Below are positions 1 through 6,200 of a stretch of DNA of 13,130 nucleotides, one piece after another (the first letter of the stretch is position 1; each line of letters begins with the position of its first letter). The DNA is taken from positions 1 to 13,130 of the forward strand of contig JBGOUY010000108.1 in the NCBI GenBank assembly GCA_041477795.1, written 5' to 3'. The notes under the pieces were generated by a model that saw only the letters and a list, made by a program, of their open reading frames with translations, was not told where the DNA came from and searched no databases. Origin of the DNA: DATFMP01 sp041477795 (GTDB lineage: Bacteria > SAR324 > JACQKK01). The translations under genes and the position numbers were made by a program.

Positions 1-241
1 GCGGCTGGCCGTCCGCGCCCGGCCGCTCCAGCATCATCAGGAAGAAGCGCTCGAACCAGCCGATCTGCGGCGCGGCGATGCCGATGCCCACGTACTGCTC
101 CATGGCCTGGGCCAGCGTCTCCAGGCGCTGCTGGAAGGCCGGCGTGGCGATCTGCCGCACGTCCACCGGCGCGGAGGGCATCGCCAGGCGCGGGTGCCCC
201 ATCGTCACCAGCGGGGGGATGGAATTCTGATCAGACTCCAT
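1..241 (-). CDS. def: Peptide deformylase, N-terminal 80 residues (cut by window edge)
   Basis: Peptide deformylase removes the formyl group from the initiator methionine of new proteins in the cytoplasm. The minus strand reads from an ATG at 241 with no stop to the window edge, giving 80 residues. Residues 14-19 (MGHPRL) match the usual start of the family, and residues 52-61 read GIGIAAPQIG, the conserved family motif I (GxGxAAxQ) with the active-site Gln at 59. The later Cys and HExxH metal ligands lie outside the window. The N-terminus carries about a dozen extra residues before MGHPRL, coded in DNA of lower GC. The upstream 20 bases hold no clear Shine-Dalgarno site, so the true start could be Met14. 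The gene follows the low-GC two-gene insert. Family call is firm; the start is not. Confidence 0.9.
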   Translation of the reverse strand, partial: MESDQNSIPPLVTMGHPRLAMPSAPVDVRQIATPAFQQRLETLAQAMEQYVGIGIAAPQIGWFERFFLMMLERPGADGQP

Positions 242-288
242 AAATTGCTGGGATGTTGATTGACGCTGATCGTGCAACTGGCGAGAAC

Positions 289-654
289 TCATCCGCCGCT
301 TGCGAGTTTTTCTATGAGCTGGCCGACCCCTGAAACTTGATACTGCACCGATTCGAGCAGGTCGCTGACGCCCGCCACCGTAGGGAACTCATACAGCGGC
401 CGTCCACCACCATCTACGATCTGAAGAACTGGGCGCTCAGACCAGTCAAACCTATCTTCATCCAATGCGATCTTGGACCGTCTAGAGAAGATGCGGAGTC
501 TCTGGCCTTCAAATTCTGTTCCGTACGCAATCTCGACCACGTCGCTCGACCCACGAGTATCGGGCGGCGTGACTATTTCCCACTTCAAAAGCCCCCGCTG
601 CGTAAGCTCATTCAGCTTCGCAAGCGCTTTCGTTCCCGCTGAGGGCCTGTCCAT
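289..654 (-). CDS. Small soluble protein of unknown function (121 aa), second gene of a low-GC pair
   Basis: I do not recognise a named family. The protein is 121 residues long, with no signal peptide or membrane segment. Its layout is a short N-terminal helix with a TxxGxLxWE-like stretch (residues 18-26), then alternating hydrophobic strands through the middle, a GGGRPLYEFP turn (near residues 82-91), and an amphipathic C-terminal helix. I recall similar small proteins with a 'T-x-x-G-x-L-x-W' start in accessory regions, but this is memory, not a search. I chose the ATG at 654 over the longer GTG at 669 because GGAGGT (662-667) lies 7 nt before the ATG. The site overlaps the stop codon of the preceding gene, implying translational coupling. 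The function may be tied to that membrane-anchored partner. Confidence 0.75.
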   Translation of the reverse strand: MDRPSAGTKALAKLNELTQRGLLKWEIVTPPDTRGSSDVVEIAYGTEFEGQRLRIFSRRSKIALDEDRFDWSERPVLQIVDGGGRPLYEFPTVAGVSDLLESVQYQVSGVGQLIEKLASGG

Positions 655-659
655 AGCGG

Positions 660-1109
660 CTACCTCCACTTGGAGTCTTCTCCCAGATTTTTCAGTTCCT
701 CCTCGAGCTCGAGAAGGGTCGTATACACTTGGTACGCACTTCCAAGGGATTGGTTGGCCACTCGCGCAGTGTATCGCTTTACCGCCTGCTTAGCTCTACG
801 AACAACCGGCTTCGCTGATCCCGTTGATATTCGCGCAAGGCTGCGCAATGTGCTTGCACTCTTGTGCAGTTGTTCAAGGACAACGAGTTTCGATTGATCG
901 TAGTCGCGGAGCGCTCTGCTCAACTCGGCGTCATGATTTCGGAGGTCATTCCTCAATTGAGGTAGTCTCGCGCGTAGAAGGAATAATCGGCGAACTGCGG
1001 AGATTCCCAGTACGGCAACCAACGTGAATCCCAATCCAAGGACCGAAGCAATATTGCCAACACCGTTGGCAAAGCTGCTATCAAGGAATCTCACGACGGC
1101 GTCGAGCAC
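660..1109 (-). CDS. Single-pass membrane protein with a long cytoplasmic helical domain (149 aa), unknown function
   Basis: I do not recognise a named family. One hydrophobic segment spans about residues 20-39. It is followed at once by basic residues (RRLFLLRAR, 40-48), which by the positive-inside rule places the C-terminal 100 residues in the cytoplasm. Those residues are charged and heptad-like (about 49-80 and 125-146), suggesting coiled coil, with a basic stretch around 103-115. The start is a GTG at 1109 with only a weak GAGG upstream. It lies 36 bp after the tyrS stop and could be read from the same transcript. The stop overlaps the ribosome-binding site of the next gene. A hand count of 841-900 gives 29 G/C of 60, against 47 of 60 at 1381-1440 in tyrS, so the DNA is foreign in composition. 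It looks like a membrane anchor or sensor for its small partner; that role is inference. Confidence 0.72.
   Translation of the reverse strand: MLDAVVRFLDSSFANGVGNIASVLGLGFTLVAVLGISAVRRLFLLRARLPQLRNDLRNHDAELSRALRDYDQSKLVVLEQLHKSASTLRSLARISTGSAKPVVRRAKQAVKRYTARVANQSLGSAYQVYTTLLELEEELKNLGEDSKWR
662..667 (-). promoter_or_regulatory. Shine-Dalgarno GGAGGT setting the start at 654
   Basis: The minus strand reads GGAGGT at 667-662, then 7 nt, then ATG at 654. Its last bases are shared with the TAG stop (660-662) of the upstream gene. A ribosome ending there would be placed on the next start, which is typical of coupled translation. The site rules against the in-frame GTG at 669, because it would lie inside the coding region. 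Confidence 0.7.
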
Positions 1110-1145
1110 GATGCCTCAGGAGATCGGGGTCATCCGGATCATTCT

Positions 1146-2393
1146 CTACTCAACCACGAGCCGGTGGTACTTCTTCTTGCCCACGCGCAGCAGGATCGCG
1201 CCGTCCTGCACGTCCGCGCGGGAGAGCGACTCGTCCTCGGAGGCGACGCGGCGGTTGTTCACCGAGACGCCGCCCTGCTTGATGAGCCGGCGCGCCTCGC
1301 TGCGGGTCTTGGCCAGGCCCACCTCCGCCAGCACCTCCCAGACGGGCACGGCCGGGCGGGCGGGGCCGAAGTCGATCGCGGAGCTGGGCGCGTCCGCCAG
1401 GTCGCCGGCGCCACCACCCGCACCGCCACCGCCGAAGAGAGCGCGCGCCCCCTGCTCGGCGCGCCGGGCCTCCTCCTCGCCGTGGATGAGCCGCGTCGTC
1501 TCGAAGGCCAGCACCTGCTTGGCCTGGCGCACCTCCGCCCCCTGCAGCGCCTCCAGCTCCGCGATGGCGCCCGGCTCCAGCAGCGTGAACAGGCGCAGGC
1601 ACTTGGGCACGTCCCGGTCGTCCACGTTGATCCAGTACTGGTAGTACTCGAAAGGCGAGGTCTTGGCGGGATCGAGCCACACGGCGCCCTTTTCCGTCTT
1701 GCCCATCTTGGCGCCCGAGGCGGTGGTGTGGAGGGGAAACGTCCAGCCGTAGACGGGCTTGCGCTCCAGGCGCCGCACGAGGTCCACGCCGGAGATGATG
1801 TTCGCCCACTGGTCGTCCCCGCCCATCTGCAGCAGGCAGCCGTAGCGGCGGTGCAGCTCCAGGAAGTCGTAGCTCTGCAGGAGCGGGTAGTTGAACTCGA
1901 TGAAGCTCAGGCCCGCGCCCTCCTGCGCCAGGCGCGCGCGGAAGGTCTCGAAGGTGAGCATGCGGTTGACGGAGAAGTGCGGCCCGATGTCCCGCAGGAA
2001 CTCGATGTAGTTCAGCCCGCGCAGCCAGTCCGCGTTGTTGGCGAGGACGGCGCCCGCGCGGAAGTCCAGCAGCGTGCCGAGCTGGCGCTCCAGGCCGGCG
2101 ATGTTGCGGTCGAGTTGCTCCACGGAGAGCATCTGGCGCATCTCGTTCTTGCCGGTGGGGTCGCCGATCATGGCCGTGCCGCCGCCCAGCAGGGCGATGG
2201 GGCGGTGCCCGGCGCGCTGGAAGTGCAGCAGCGCCATGAGCGGGATCAGGTGCCCCGCGTGGAAGGAGTCCGCGGTGGGGTCGAAGCCGATGTAGGCGGT
2301 GAGCGGCCCCGCCTGGGCCGCCGCGGCCAGGCCCGCCTCGTCCGTGCACTGCGCGAAGAAGCCGCGCTGCCGGTAGACCTGCCAGATCGTCAC
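1146..2393 (-). CDS. tyrS: Tyrosyl-tRNA synthetase (415 aa)
   Basis: Charges tRNA-Tyr with tyrosine using ATP, in the cytoplasm. The class I signature is present: HAGH at residues 45-48 (HIGH motif) and KMGKT at 229-233 (KMSKS equivalent). The C-terminal S4 RNA-binding domain is visible in the last 65 residues (GLAKTRSEARRLIKQGG). The linker before S4 holds an odd Gly/Ala run near residues 321-331. Length is normal for the bacterial enzyme (about 400-425). The sequence around the KMSKS loop is of the E. coli/Firmicutes TyrS type, not the other bacterial type often called TyrZ. The start is GTG at 2393, chosen because it is preceded by GGAGG with a 6-nt spacer and overlaps the acetyltransferase stop as GTGA. 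A longer frame upstream is only a read-through of the overlapping gene. Confidence 0.97.
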   Translation of the reverse strand: MTIWQVYRQRGFFAQCTDEAGLAAAAQAGPLTAYIGFDPTADSFHAGHLIPLMALLHFQRAGHRPIALLGGGTAMIGDPTGKNEMRQMLSVEQLDRNIAGLERQLGTLLDFRAGAVLANNADWLRGLNYIEFLRDIGPHFSVNRMLTFETFRARLAQEGAGLSFIEFNYPLLQSYDFLELHRRYGCLLQMGGDDQWANIISGVDLVRRLERKPVYGWTFPLHTTASGAKMGKTEKGAVWLDPAKTSPFEYYQYWINVDDRDVPKCLRLFTLLEPGAIAELEALQGAEVRQAKQVLAFETTRLIHGEEEARRAEQGARALFGGGGAGGGAGDLADAPSSAIDFGPARPAVPVWEVLAEVGLAKTRSEARRLIKQGGVSVNNRRVASEDESLSRADVQDGAILLRVGKKKYHRLVVE

Positions 2394-2947
2394 TGCCTGC
2401 CTCCCTTGCCTGCGGATGGCGGGGCGGGGGATGTGCCGGTGCCCGCGCCCAGCGGCCGCTGCATCAGCACCGAATCCACCCAGCGCCCGAATTTGAAGCC
2501 CACGCCGGCCAACACGCCTACGTGGGTGAAGCCCAGCCGCGCGTGAAGGGCGATCGAGGCGACGGTCTCGCGCCCGCCGATCACGGCCACCATCTGGCGC
2601 AGCTCCAGCGCCTCGCAGCGCGCGATCAGCTCGCCCAGCAGCAGGCGCCCCAGCCCGCGCCCCACGCGCCCCGGCGCGAGGTAGATCGAATCCTCCACCG
2701 TGTAGCGGTAGGCCGGGCGCGGGCGGTACGGCCCCGCGTAGGCATAGCCCGCCAGCGTGCCCGTGTCCTCCACCACCAGGTAGGGCAGGCCGCGCTCCTG
2801 CACGGCGGCGAAGCGCCGCCCCATCTCCTCCAGCGACGGCGCCGCTTCCTCGAAGGAGGCCACGCCGTGCCGCACGGCATGGCCGTAGATCTCCGTGATG
2901 GCGGGCAGGTCGTCCTGCCGCGCCTGCCGCACCGCCGGCGCGCTCAT
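2390..2947 (-). CDS. GNAT N-acetyltransferase, phosphinothricin/methionine-sulfone acetyltransferase type (185 aa)
   Basis: Transfers acetyl from acetyl-CoA to a small amine. The family (Pat/Bar, MnaT, YncA) acts on glutamate- or methionine-like analogues such as phosphinothricin or methionine sulfone. The diagnostic block RPAYRYTVEDSIY is at residues 77-89, and the CoA pyrophosphate loop GRVGRGLGRLL is at about 93-103. Near the C-terminus HARLGF and VGFKFGRWVDSVLMQ match the family's end. The last 18 or so residues form a loose Gly/Pro/Ala tail not usual in the family. An AGGAGG site (2954-2959) lies 6 nt before the ATG. The TGA stop overlaps the GTG of tyrS by 4 bp, so the two are translationally coupled. 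The natural substrate cannot be told from sequence. Confidence 0.92.
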   Translation of the reverse strand: MSAPAVRQARQDDLPAITEIYGHAVRHGVASFEEAAPSLEEMGRRFAAVQERGLPYLVVEDTGTLAGYAYAGPYRPRPAYRYTVEDSIYLAPGRVGRGLGRLLLGELIARCEALELRQMVAVIGGRETVASIALHARLGFTHVGVLAGVGFKFGRWVDSVLMQRPLGAGTGTSPAPPSAGKGGRQ

Positions 2948-2953
2948 GCGACT

Positions 2954-2959
2954 CCTCCT
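2954..2959 (-). promoter_or_regulatory. Strong Shine-Dalgarno AGGAGG for the acetyltransferase
   Basis: The minus strand reads AGGAGG, then a 6-nt spacer, then ATG at 2947. This is a full match to the anti-SD and the strongest ribosome-binding site in the left block. It fixes the acetyltransferase start. Confidence 0.75.
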
Positions 2960-3021
2960 GCTGCGGCGGTCCCGGTGCCGCTGCCGCGGCCCTCCGGCGG
3001 GCCGGCCCCTTCCGACCGGCC

Positions 3022-3052
3022 ATTATGACACAGGAAGGCGCCCCCAACGCAA
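3022..3052 (-). promoter_or_regulatory. Possible sigma70 promoter for the acetyltransferase-tyrS operon
   Basis: The minus strand reads CATAAT at 3027-3022 (5 of 6 matches to the -10 consensus) in otherwise very GC-rich DNA. The best -35 is TTGCGT at 3052-3047 with a 19-bp spacer, which is long. The predicted leader would be about 70 nt. The -10 is convincing; the -35 is weak. Confidence 0.4.
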
Positions 3053-3109
3053 TCGGCGCCGCGCACGGGTTTTGGGTCAGTTTGAATTCACAGCGTGCAT
3101 CGAGGTCGT

Positions 3110-3229
3110 CCGCGCCCTTCGAGACAGGCCCGCACAAGCGGGCCTTCCTCAGGAACGCGGGCTCGCGAGCAGCCAGCCAGGCCGCGTTCCTGAGGAGCAC
3201 CGCGCAGCGGTGCGTCTCGAAGGGCGCGG
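3110..3229. repeat. 120-bp REP-like compound inverted repeat that folds as a four-way junction
   Basis: Four stems abut with no unpaired base between them. The outer stem is 16 bp, perfect (3110-3125 with 3214-3229, CCGCGCCCTTCGAGAC). Hairpin 1 is 8 bp with an ACAA loop (3126-3145). The inner stem is 15 bp, perfect (3146-3160 with 3182-3196, TCCTCAGGAACGCGG). Hairpin 2 is 7 bp with a GCA loop (3197-3213). The inner stem closes a 21-nt loop containing the palindrome GCTCGCGAGC (3161-3170). Read another way, the element is two inverted copies of a unit with shared flanks CCCTTCGAGAC and TCCTCAGGA around different hairpins. It lies between divergent promoters and outside any convincing gene. Similar TTCGAGAC/TCCTCAGGA units are, to my recollection, common intergenic repeats in proteobacteria. 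No transposase is nearby. Confidence 0.9.
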
Positions 3230-3327
3230 CCGTCAAAGCCAGCGTACCAATCGCGTTCGCCCGGTTTCGGCAATCTGCCCCACTACCCGCGCACGGCCCA
3301 CCCGGCGCTGCGCCAGCGGCAGCCCCG

Positions 3328-3357
3328 TAGCCAGCGCGCCGCCCCGCGGGCTACAAT
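3328..3357 (+). promoter_or_regulatory. Sigma70-like promoter for the kinase-like gene
   Basis: The -35 TAGCCA (3328-3333) and -10 TACAAT (3352-3357) are separated by 18 bp. The -10 matches consensus at 5 of 6 positions. Transcription would begin near 3364, giving a leader of about 90 nt. The predicted start falls inside the palindrome at 3358-3375. Confidence 0.5.
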
Positions 3358-3375
3358 CACGGCCGCGCGGCCGTG
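3358..3375. repeat. Perfect 18-bp palindrome directly downstream of the -10 box
   Basis: CACGGCCGCGCGGCCGTG reads the same on both strands and covers the expected transcription start of the kinase-like gene. It could be an operator for a dimeric repressor or the base of a leader hairpin. In DNA this GC-rich a chance palindrome is possible, but 18 perfect bases is long. Confidence 0.55.
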
Positions 3376-3455
3376 CAGGCCGCGCCTCGCTGCGGCCGGC
3401 TGCGCGCCGTGCCAGCGCGAGCGCACCGCCCCACCGCCGATCGCGGCCCTCCCCT

Positions 3456-4505
3456 ATGACCGCCACCCTGGACGAACTGAAGACGCTGGCCGGGCGCTGC
3501 CTGGGCATCCCCGTGCGGCTGGGCGAGCGCCTGGCGGGGGGCGGCTCCGAGCGCGCCTACCATCGCCTGGAGGCCGGCGGCCGCCCCGCCGTCGGCGCCA
3601 TCGGCGGCAACCTGGCCGAGGTACGCGCCTTCCTGGCCTTCACGCGCCACTTCGCCGCGCGCGGCATTCCCGTGCCCCGCATCTACGGGGACGACGCCGC
3701 GGCCGGGCTGTACGTGATGGAGGAGCTGGGCGCACACACGCTGGCCGACCGCCTGCGCACCTGGCGCGGCGAGCCGGACGGCACTCCGCCAGGCGGCAAT
3801 CGGCGCGCCCGCGCGGCGCTGGAGACCGTCGTGCGCTGGCTGCCGGTGATCCAGTTGCGGGGCGGCGAGGGGCTGGACGACGCCCTGTTCTGGGAGGGGC
3901 GCGAGCTGGACGGCGCCGCCTTCCAGCGCGACGTGGAGCGCTTCAGCGTGCAGTACGTGCCGCGCTTCGTGCTGCGCCCCGCACCGCTGGACGCGGCCGT
4001 GCGGGCCGACTTGGCCGCGCTCATCGCCCGCCTGGACGCCGTGCCGCGCCCACACTTCTGCTACCGCGACTTCCAGACGCGCAACATCATGTGGCTCGCG
4101 CGGGAGGGCGAGGCGCAGGAGGGCCCGGTGTTCCTGGACTACCAGGCCGGGCGGCGCGGGGCGCTGGCCTACGACCTCGCCTCGCTGCTCTACAGCCCGG
4201 ACACCGGCGCGGACGACCCGCTGCGCGCGCACCTGATCGGCGTGTACCTGGAGGCGCTGGCCGGCCAAGGCGTGCCGCTGGCGCGCGAGACGTTCCTGGC
4301 GGCGTTCCACCCCATCGTGCTGGTGCGGCGGCTGCAGGCGCTGGGCCGCTACGCCGAGCTGATCGCCGTGCGCAAGCAGACCGCGTTCCTCGCGAAGATT
4401 CCCCCCGCCCTGGCCGAGTTGCGCCGGCTGCAGGCCGGCGGCGCCTTCGCCTTCGGCCTGCCGGCCCTGGAGGCGTGGCTGGCGCGCGTGCTGGGGGAGG
4501 ACTGA
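3456..4505 (+). CDS. Aminoglycoside/sugar phosphotransferase-fold kinase (349 aa), possibly AmgK-like
   Basis: A protein-kinase-fold small-molecule kinase that uses ATP to phosphorylate a sugar, amino sugar or similar metabolite. The N-lobe has a Gly-rich loop (residues 26-34, LAGGGSERA) and the hinge-like VMEELG. The catalytic loop reads YRDFQTRNIM with Asp205 and Asn210, and the metal-binding segment is FLDYQAGRRG with Asp228. These are followed by YDLASLLYSP, a strong signature of cell-wall-sugar kinase-like members of this superfamily. The best-known relative is AmgK, the anomeric MurNAc/GlcNAc kinase of peptidoglycan recycling, but its usual partner murU is not adjacent. A clear Shine-Dalgarno is missing. 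Met at 3456 is chosen because family homology starts there; the frame open from 2895 crosses the repeat element and is not coding. The substrate is unproven. Confidence 0.88.
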   Translation: MTATLDELKTLAGRCLGIPVRLGERLAGGGSERAYHRLEAGGRPAVGAIGGNLAEVRAFLAFTRHFAARGIPVPRIYGDDAAAGLYVMEELGAHTLADRLRTWRGEPDGTPPGGNRRARAALETVVRWLPVIQLRGGEGLDDALFWEGRELDGAAFQRDVERFSVQYVPRFVLRPAPLDAAVRADLAALIARLDAVPRPHFCYRDFQTRNIMWLAREGEAQEGPVFLDYQAGRRGALAYDLASLLYSPDTGADDPLRAHLIGVYLEALAGQGVPLARETFLAAFHPIVLVRRLQALGRYAELIAVRKQTAFLAKIPPALAELRRLQAGGAFAFGLPALEAWLARVLGED

Positions 4506-4597
4506 CCGGCGCGGCACCTGTCCCCGTCCCGACGGCCGTCCTGTCCGCTTTCTCCCGAATCTGTCCAACCATTCCTGCTGCGCCGGGCGCCGCGTTG

Positions 4598-4606
4598 TGC
4601 TATAGT
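4598..4606 (+). promoter_or_regulatory. Extended -10 promoter inside the convergent gap, orphan
   Basis: TGCTATAGT is a TGn extended -10 followed by TATAGT (5 of 6 matches). It is the best -10 in the window, yet it points at no annotated gene: the kinase-like gene has ended and the amidase gene is convergent. Transcription from about 4613 would cross two hairpins, at 4620-4638 (8 bp counting one G-U pair, loop CTG) and 4646-4675 (6 bp ATCGGG/CCCGAT). It would then run antisense into the amidase 3' end at 4714. I see no T-rich terminator. It may drive a small RNA or antisense transcript. The rest of the 208-bp gap (4506-4713) holds no gene I can support. Confidence 0.45.
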
Positions 4607-4713
4607 GGTTGGGTTGCCAAGCCGCTCCTGGAGCGGTTCTGCGCGATCGGGGCGAAATTTCAAAACGAACCCGATTGGGCTTGCTCCCGCGCATGCTGTG
4701 ATGCTGTGCGCGG

Positions 4714-6135
4714 CTAGGCCTGCGCCAGATCGGGCACGCGCCGCCACGCATTCGTGGCCCGCTCGAAGGCGTGGGCGAGCTGGAGCACGCCCCAGTCGTC
4801 CTGGTGCCGGCCCACGATCTGGATGCCTACCGGCAGGCCGTCGGCGGTGAAGCCCGCCGGCACGGAGATGCAGGGGTGGCCCGTCACGGTGATGTACCAG
4901 CAGGCCTTCATCCAGTCGATGTAGGTGGGCAGCTTCACGCCGTTGATTTCCGTGACGTAGGGCTGCTTGACGTCGAAGGCGGGCACCTGGTTGGTGGTGC
5001 AGACGAGGAACTCGTGGGTTTCCATGAACGCGCGCATGCGCTGGTAGAGCGCCGTGCGCTTCATTTCCGCGCGCGCCACCTGCGGGCCGCTGAGCTTCAT
5101 GCCCTGCTCGGTGTTCCAGATCACCGTGTCCTTGATCTGATGCCGGTGCTTGGGCAGCAGCTCGGCATAGCGCGCCTCGAAGCGCCAGGCACGCCAGACC
5201 TGGAAGATCTCCTCCGCGTCCGCGAAGTCCGGGCAGGCCTCATCCAGCGCGCAGCCCAGCGCGGCGAAGGCGGCGCGGCGGCTCTCCAGCACGCCCAGCA
5301 CGCGCGTGTCGACCGGCAGGCCGCCCAGGTCGGGCGCCCAGGCGATGCGCACGCCGTGGAAGTCGCGCTCCAGAGGGCGGCGGAAGGTCTCGCCCGGATC
5401 GGCCAGGGCGATGGGCGAGCGCGCGTCCGGCCCGGCGATGGCGCTCAGCATGAGCGCCGTATCGCGCACCGTGCGCGCCATGGGGCCCTGCACGGAGATG
5501 GTCCACCAGCCGAGCGGGTTGGGGTAGACCGGCACGCGCCCGGGCGAGGTGCGGAAGCCGACCACGTTGCAGAAGCCGGCCGGGTTGCGCAGCGAGCCGC
5601 CCGTGTCGCTCCCGTCGGCGATGGGCAGCATGCGCGTGGCGAGCGCGACCGCCGCCCCGCCGCTGCTGCCGCCGCAGGTCTTGCCGGGGTCATACGGGTT
5701 CACGGTCGTCCCGAACACCGGGTTGAAGGTCTGCGAGCCCGCGCCGAACTCCGGCGTGTTGGTCTTGCCGATGGTGATGGCCCCGGCCGCCCGCAGGCGC
5801 TGCACGATCAGCGCGTCCTCGTCCGGCACGTTGTCCGCGTAGATGGGCGAGCCGTAGGTGGTGCGGATGCCCTTCGTCGGCACGAGGTCCTTGTGGGCGA
5901 TGGGCAGGCCGTGCAGCGGCCCCGGCGGCTGCTTGCGCGCGAGGGCGGCGTCGGCGGCGCGGGCGCCTTCCAGCGCGCGCTCGGGCAGCAGGGTCACGAT
6001 GGCGTTGACGGTGGGGTTGACGCGCTCGATCTGCGCCAGGTGCGCCTGCATCACCTCCAGGCAGGAGACCTGCTTCTCGCGGATCAGGCGCGCCAGCTCG
6101 GTCGCCTCCTGGAAGCACAGTTCGGTGGCGGACAT
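4714..6135 (-). CDS. Amidase signature family hydrolase (473 aa)
   Basis: Hydrolyses a carboxylic amide to acid plus ammonia or amine. The Ser-cisSer-Lys triad is complete: Lys82 in AHKDL, cis-Ser157 in CGGSSGGAA, and nucleophile Ser181 in GSDTGGSLRNPA. The 24-residue gap from cis-Ser to Ser is that of malonamidase E2. The C-terminal PCISVPAGF and LPVGIQIVGR blocks are also present. Length is normal for stand-alone amidases, and neither gatB nor gatC is nearby, so GatA is unlikely. The ATG at 6135 lacks a strong ribosome-binding site. The gene is the last of a minus-strand hydrolase cluster, 65 bp after an M20 amidohydrolase, which suggests sequential breakdown of amide or N-acyl compounds. 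The substrate cannot be assigned. Confidence 0.95.
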   Translation of the reverse strand: MSATELCFQEATELARLIREKQVSCLEVMQAHLAQIERVNPTVNAIVTLLPERALEGARAADAALARKQPPGPLHGLPIAHKDLVPTKGIRTTYGSPIYADNVPDEDALIVQRLRAAGAITIGKTNTPEFGAGSQTFNPVFGTTVNPYDPGKTCGGSSGGAAVALATRMLPIADGSDTGGSLRNPAGFCNVVGFRTSPGRVPVYPNPLGWWTISVQGPMARTVRDTALMLSAIAGPDARSPIALADPGETFRRPLERDFHGVRIAWAPDLGGLPVDTRVLGVLESRRAAFAALGCALDEACPDFADAEEIFQVWRAWRFEARYAELLPKHRHQIKDTVIWNTEQGMKLSGPQVARAEMKRTALYQRMRAFMETHEFLVCTTNQVPAFDVKQPYVTEINGVKLPTYIDWMKACWYITVTGHPCISVPAGFTADGLPVGIQIVGRHQDDWGVLQLAHAFERATNAWRRVPDLAQA

Positions 6136-6200
6136 GGGGGCCGCTCGGGGCAAGGGTTGCGGATGGGCGGCGCGGGCTCGCACAGGCGCCGCGCGTGGGT

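Noticed and set aside
272..277. TTGCAC as a -35 for a deformylase promoter
   Set aside because: No acceptable -10 is found 16-19 bp downstream on the minus strand.
337..793. Plus-strand open frames opposite the low-GC gene pair
   Set aside because: No ribosome site and no family features; the minus-strand pair has a coupled start with GGAGGT and a clear membrane segment.
1164..2546. Long plus-strand open frame (460 codons) over tyrS
   Set aside because: It is antisense to a complete tyrS with all motifs; its translation is low-complexity (Ala, Arg, Gln, Val-rich), as expected from high-GC shadow frames.
3110..3229. CRISPR repeat or bidirectional intrinsic terminator
   Set aside because: There is no array of spaced direct repeats, no T-tract on either side, and the flanking genes diverge, so no transcript would need ending here.
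2397..3236. Longer tyrS with about 281 extra N-terminal residues
   Set aside because: The frame is merely open through the overlapping acetyltransferase and the repeat; the GTG at 2393 has a good Shine-Dalgarno and gives the normal family length.
3025..3330. Open frames crossing the inverted-repeat element on both strands
   Set aside because: They are made of the repeat itself; peptides such as AFLRNAG recur because of the symmetry, and no ribosome site or homology is visible.
6167..6192. 7-bp GC stem (GCGGCGC/GCGCCGC) between the M20 copy A and amidase genes
   Set aside because: A stem this short made only of G and C is expected by chance in this DNA, and no T-tract follows.
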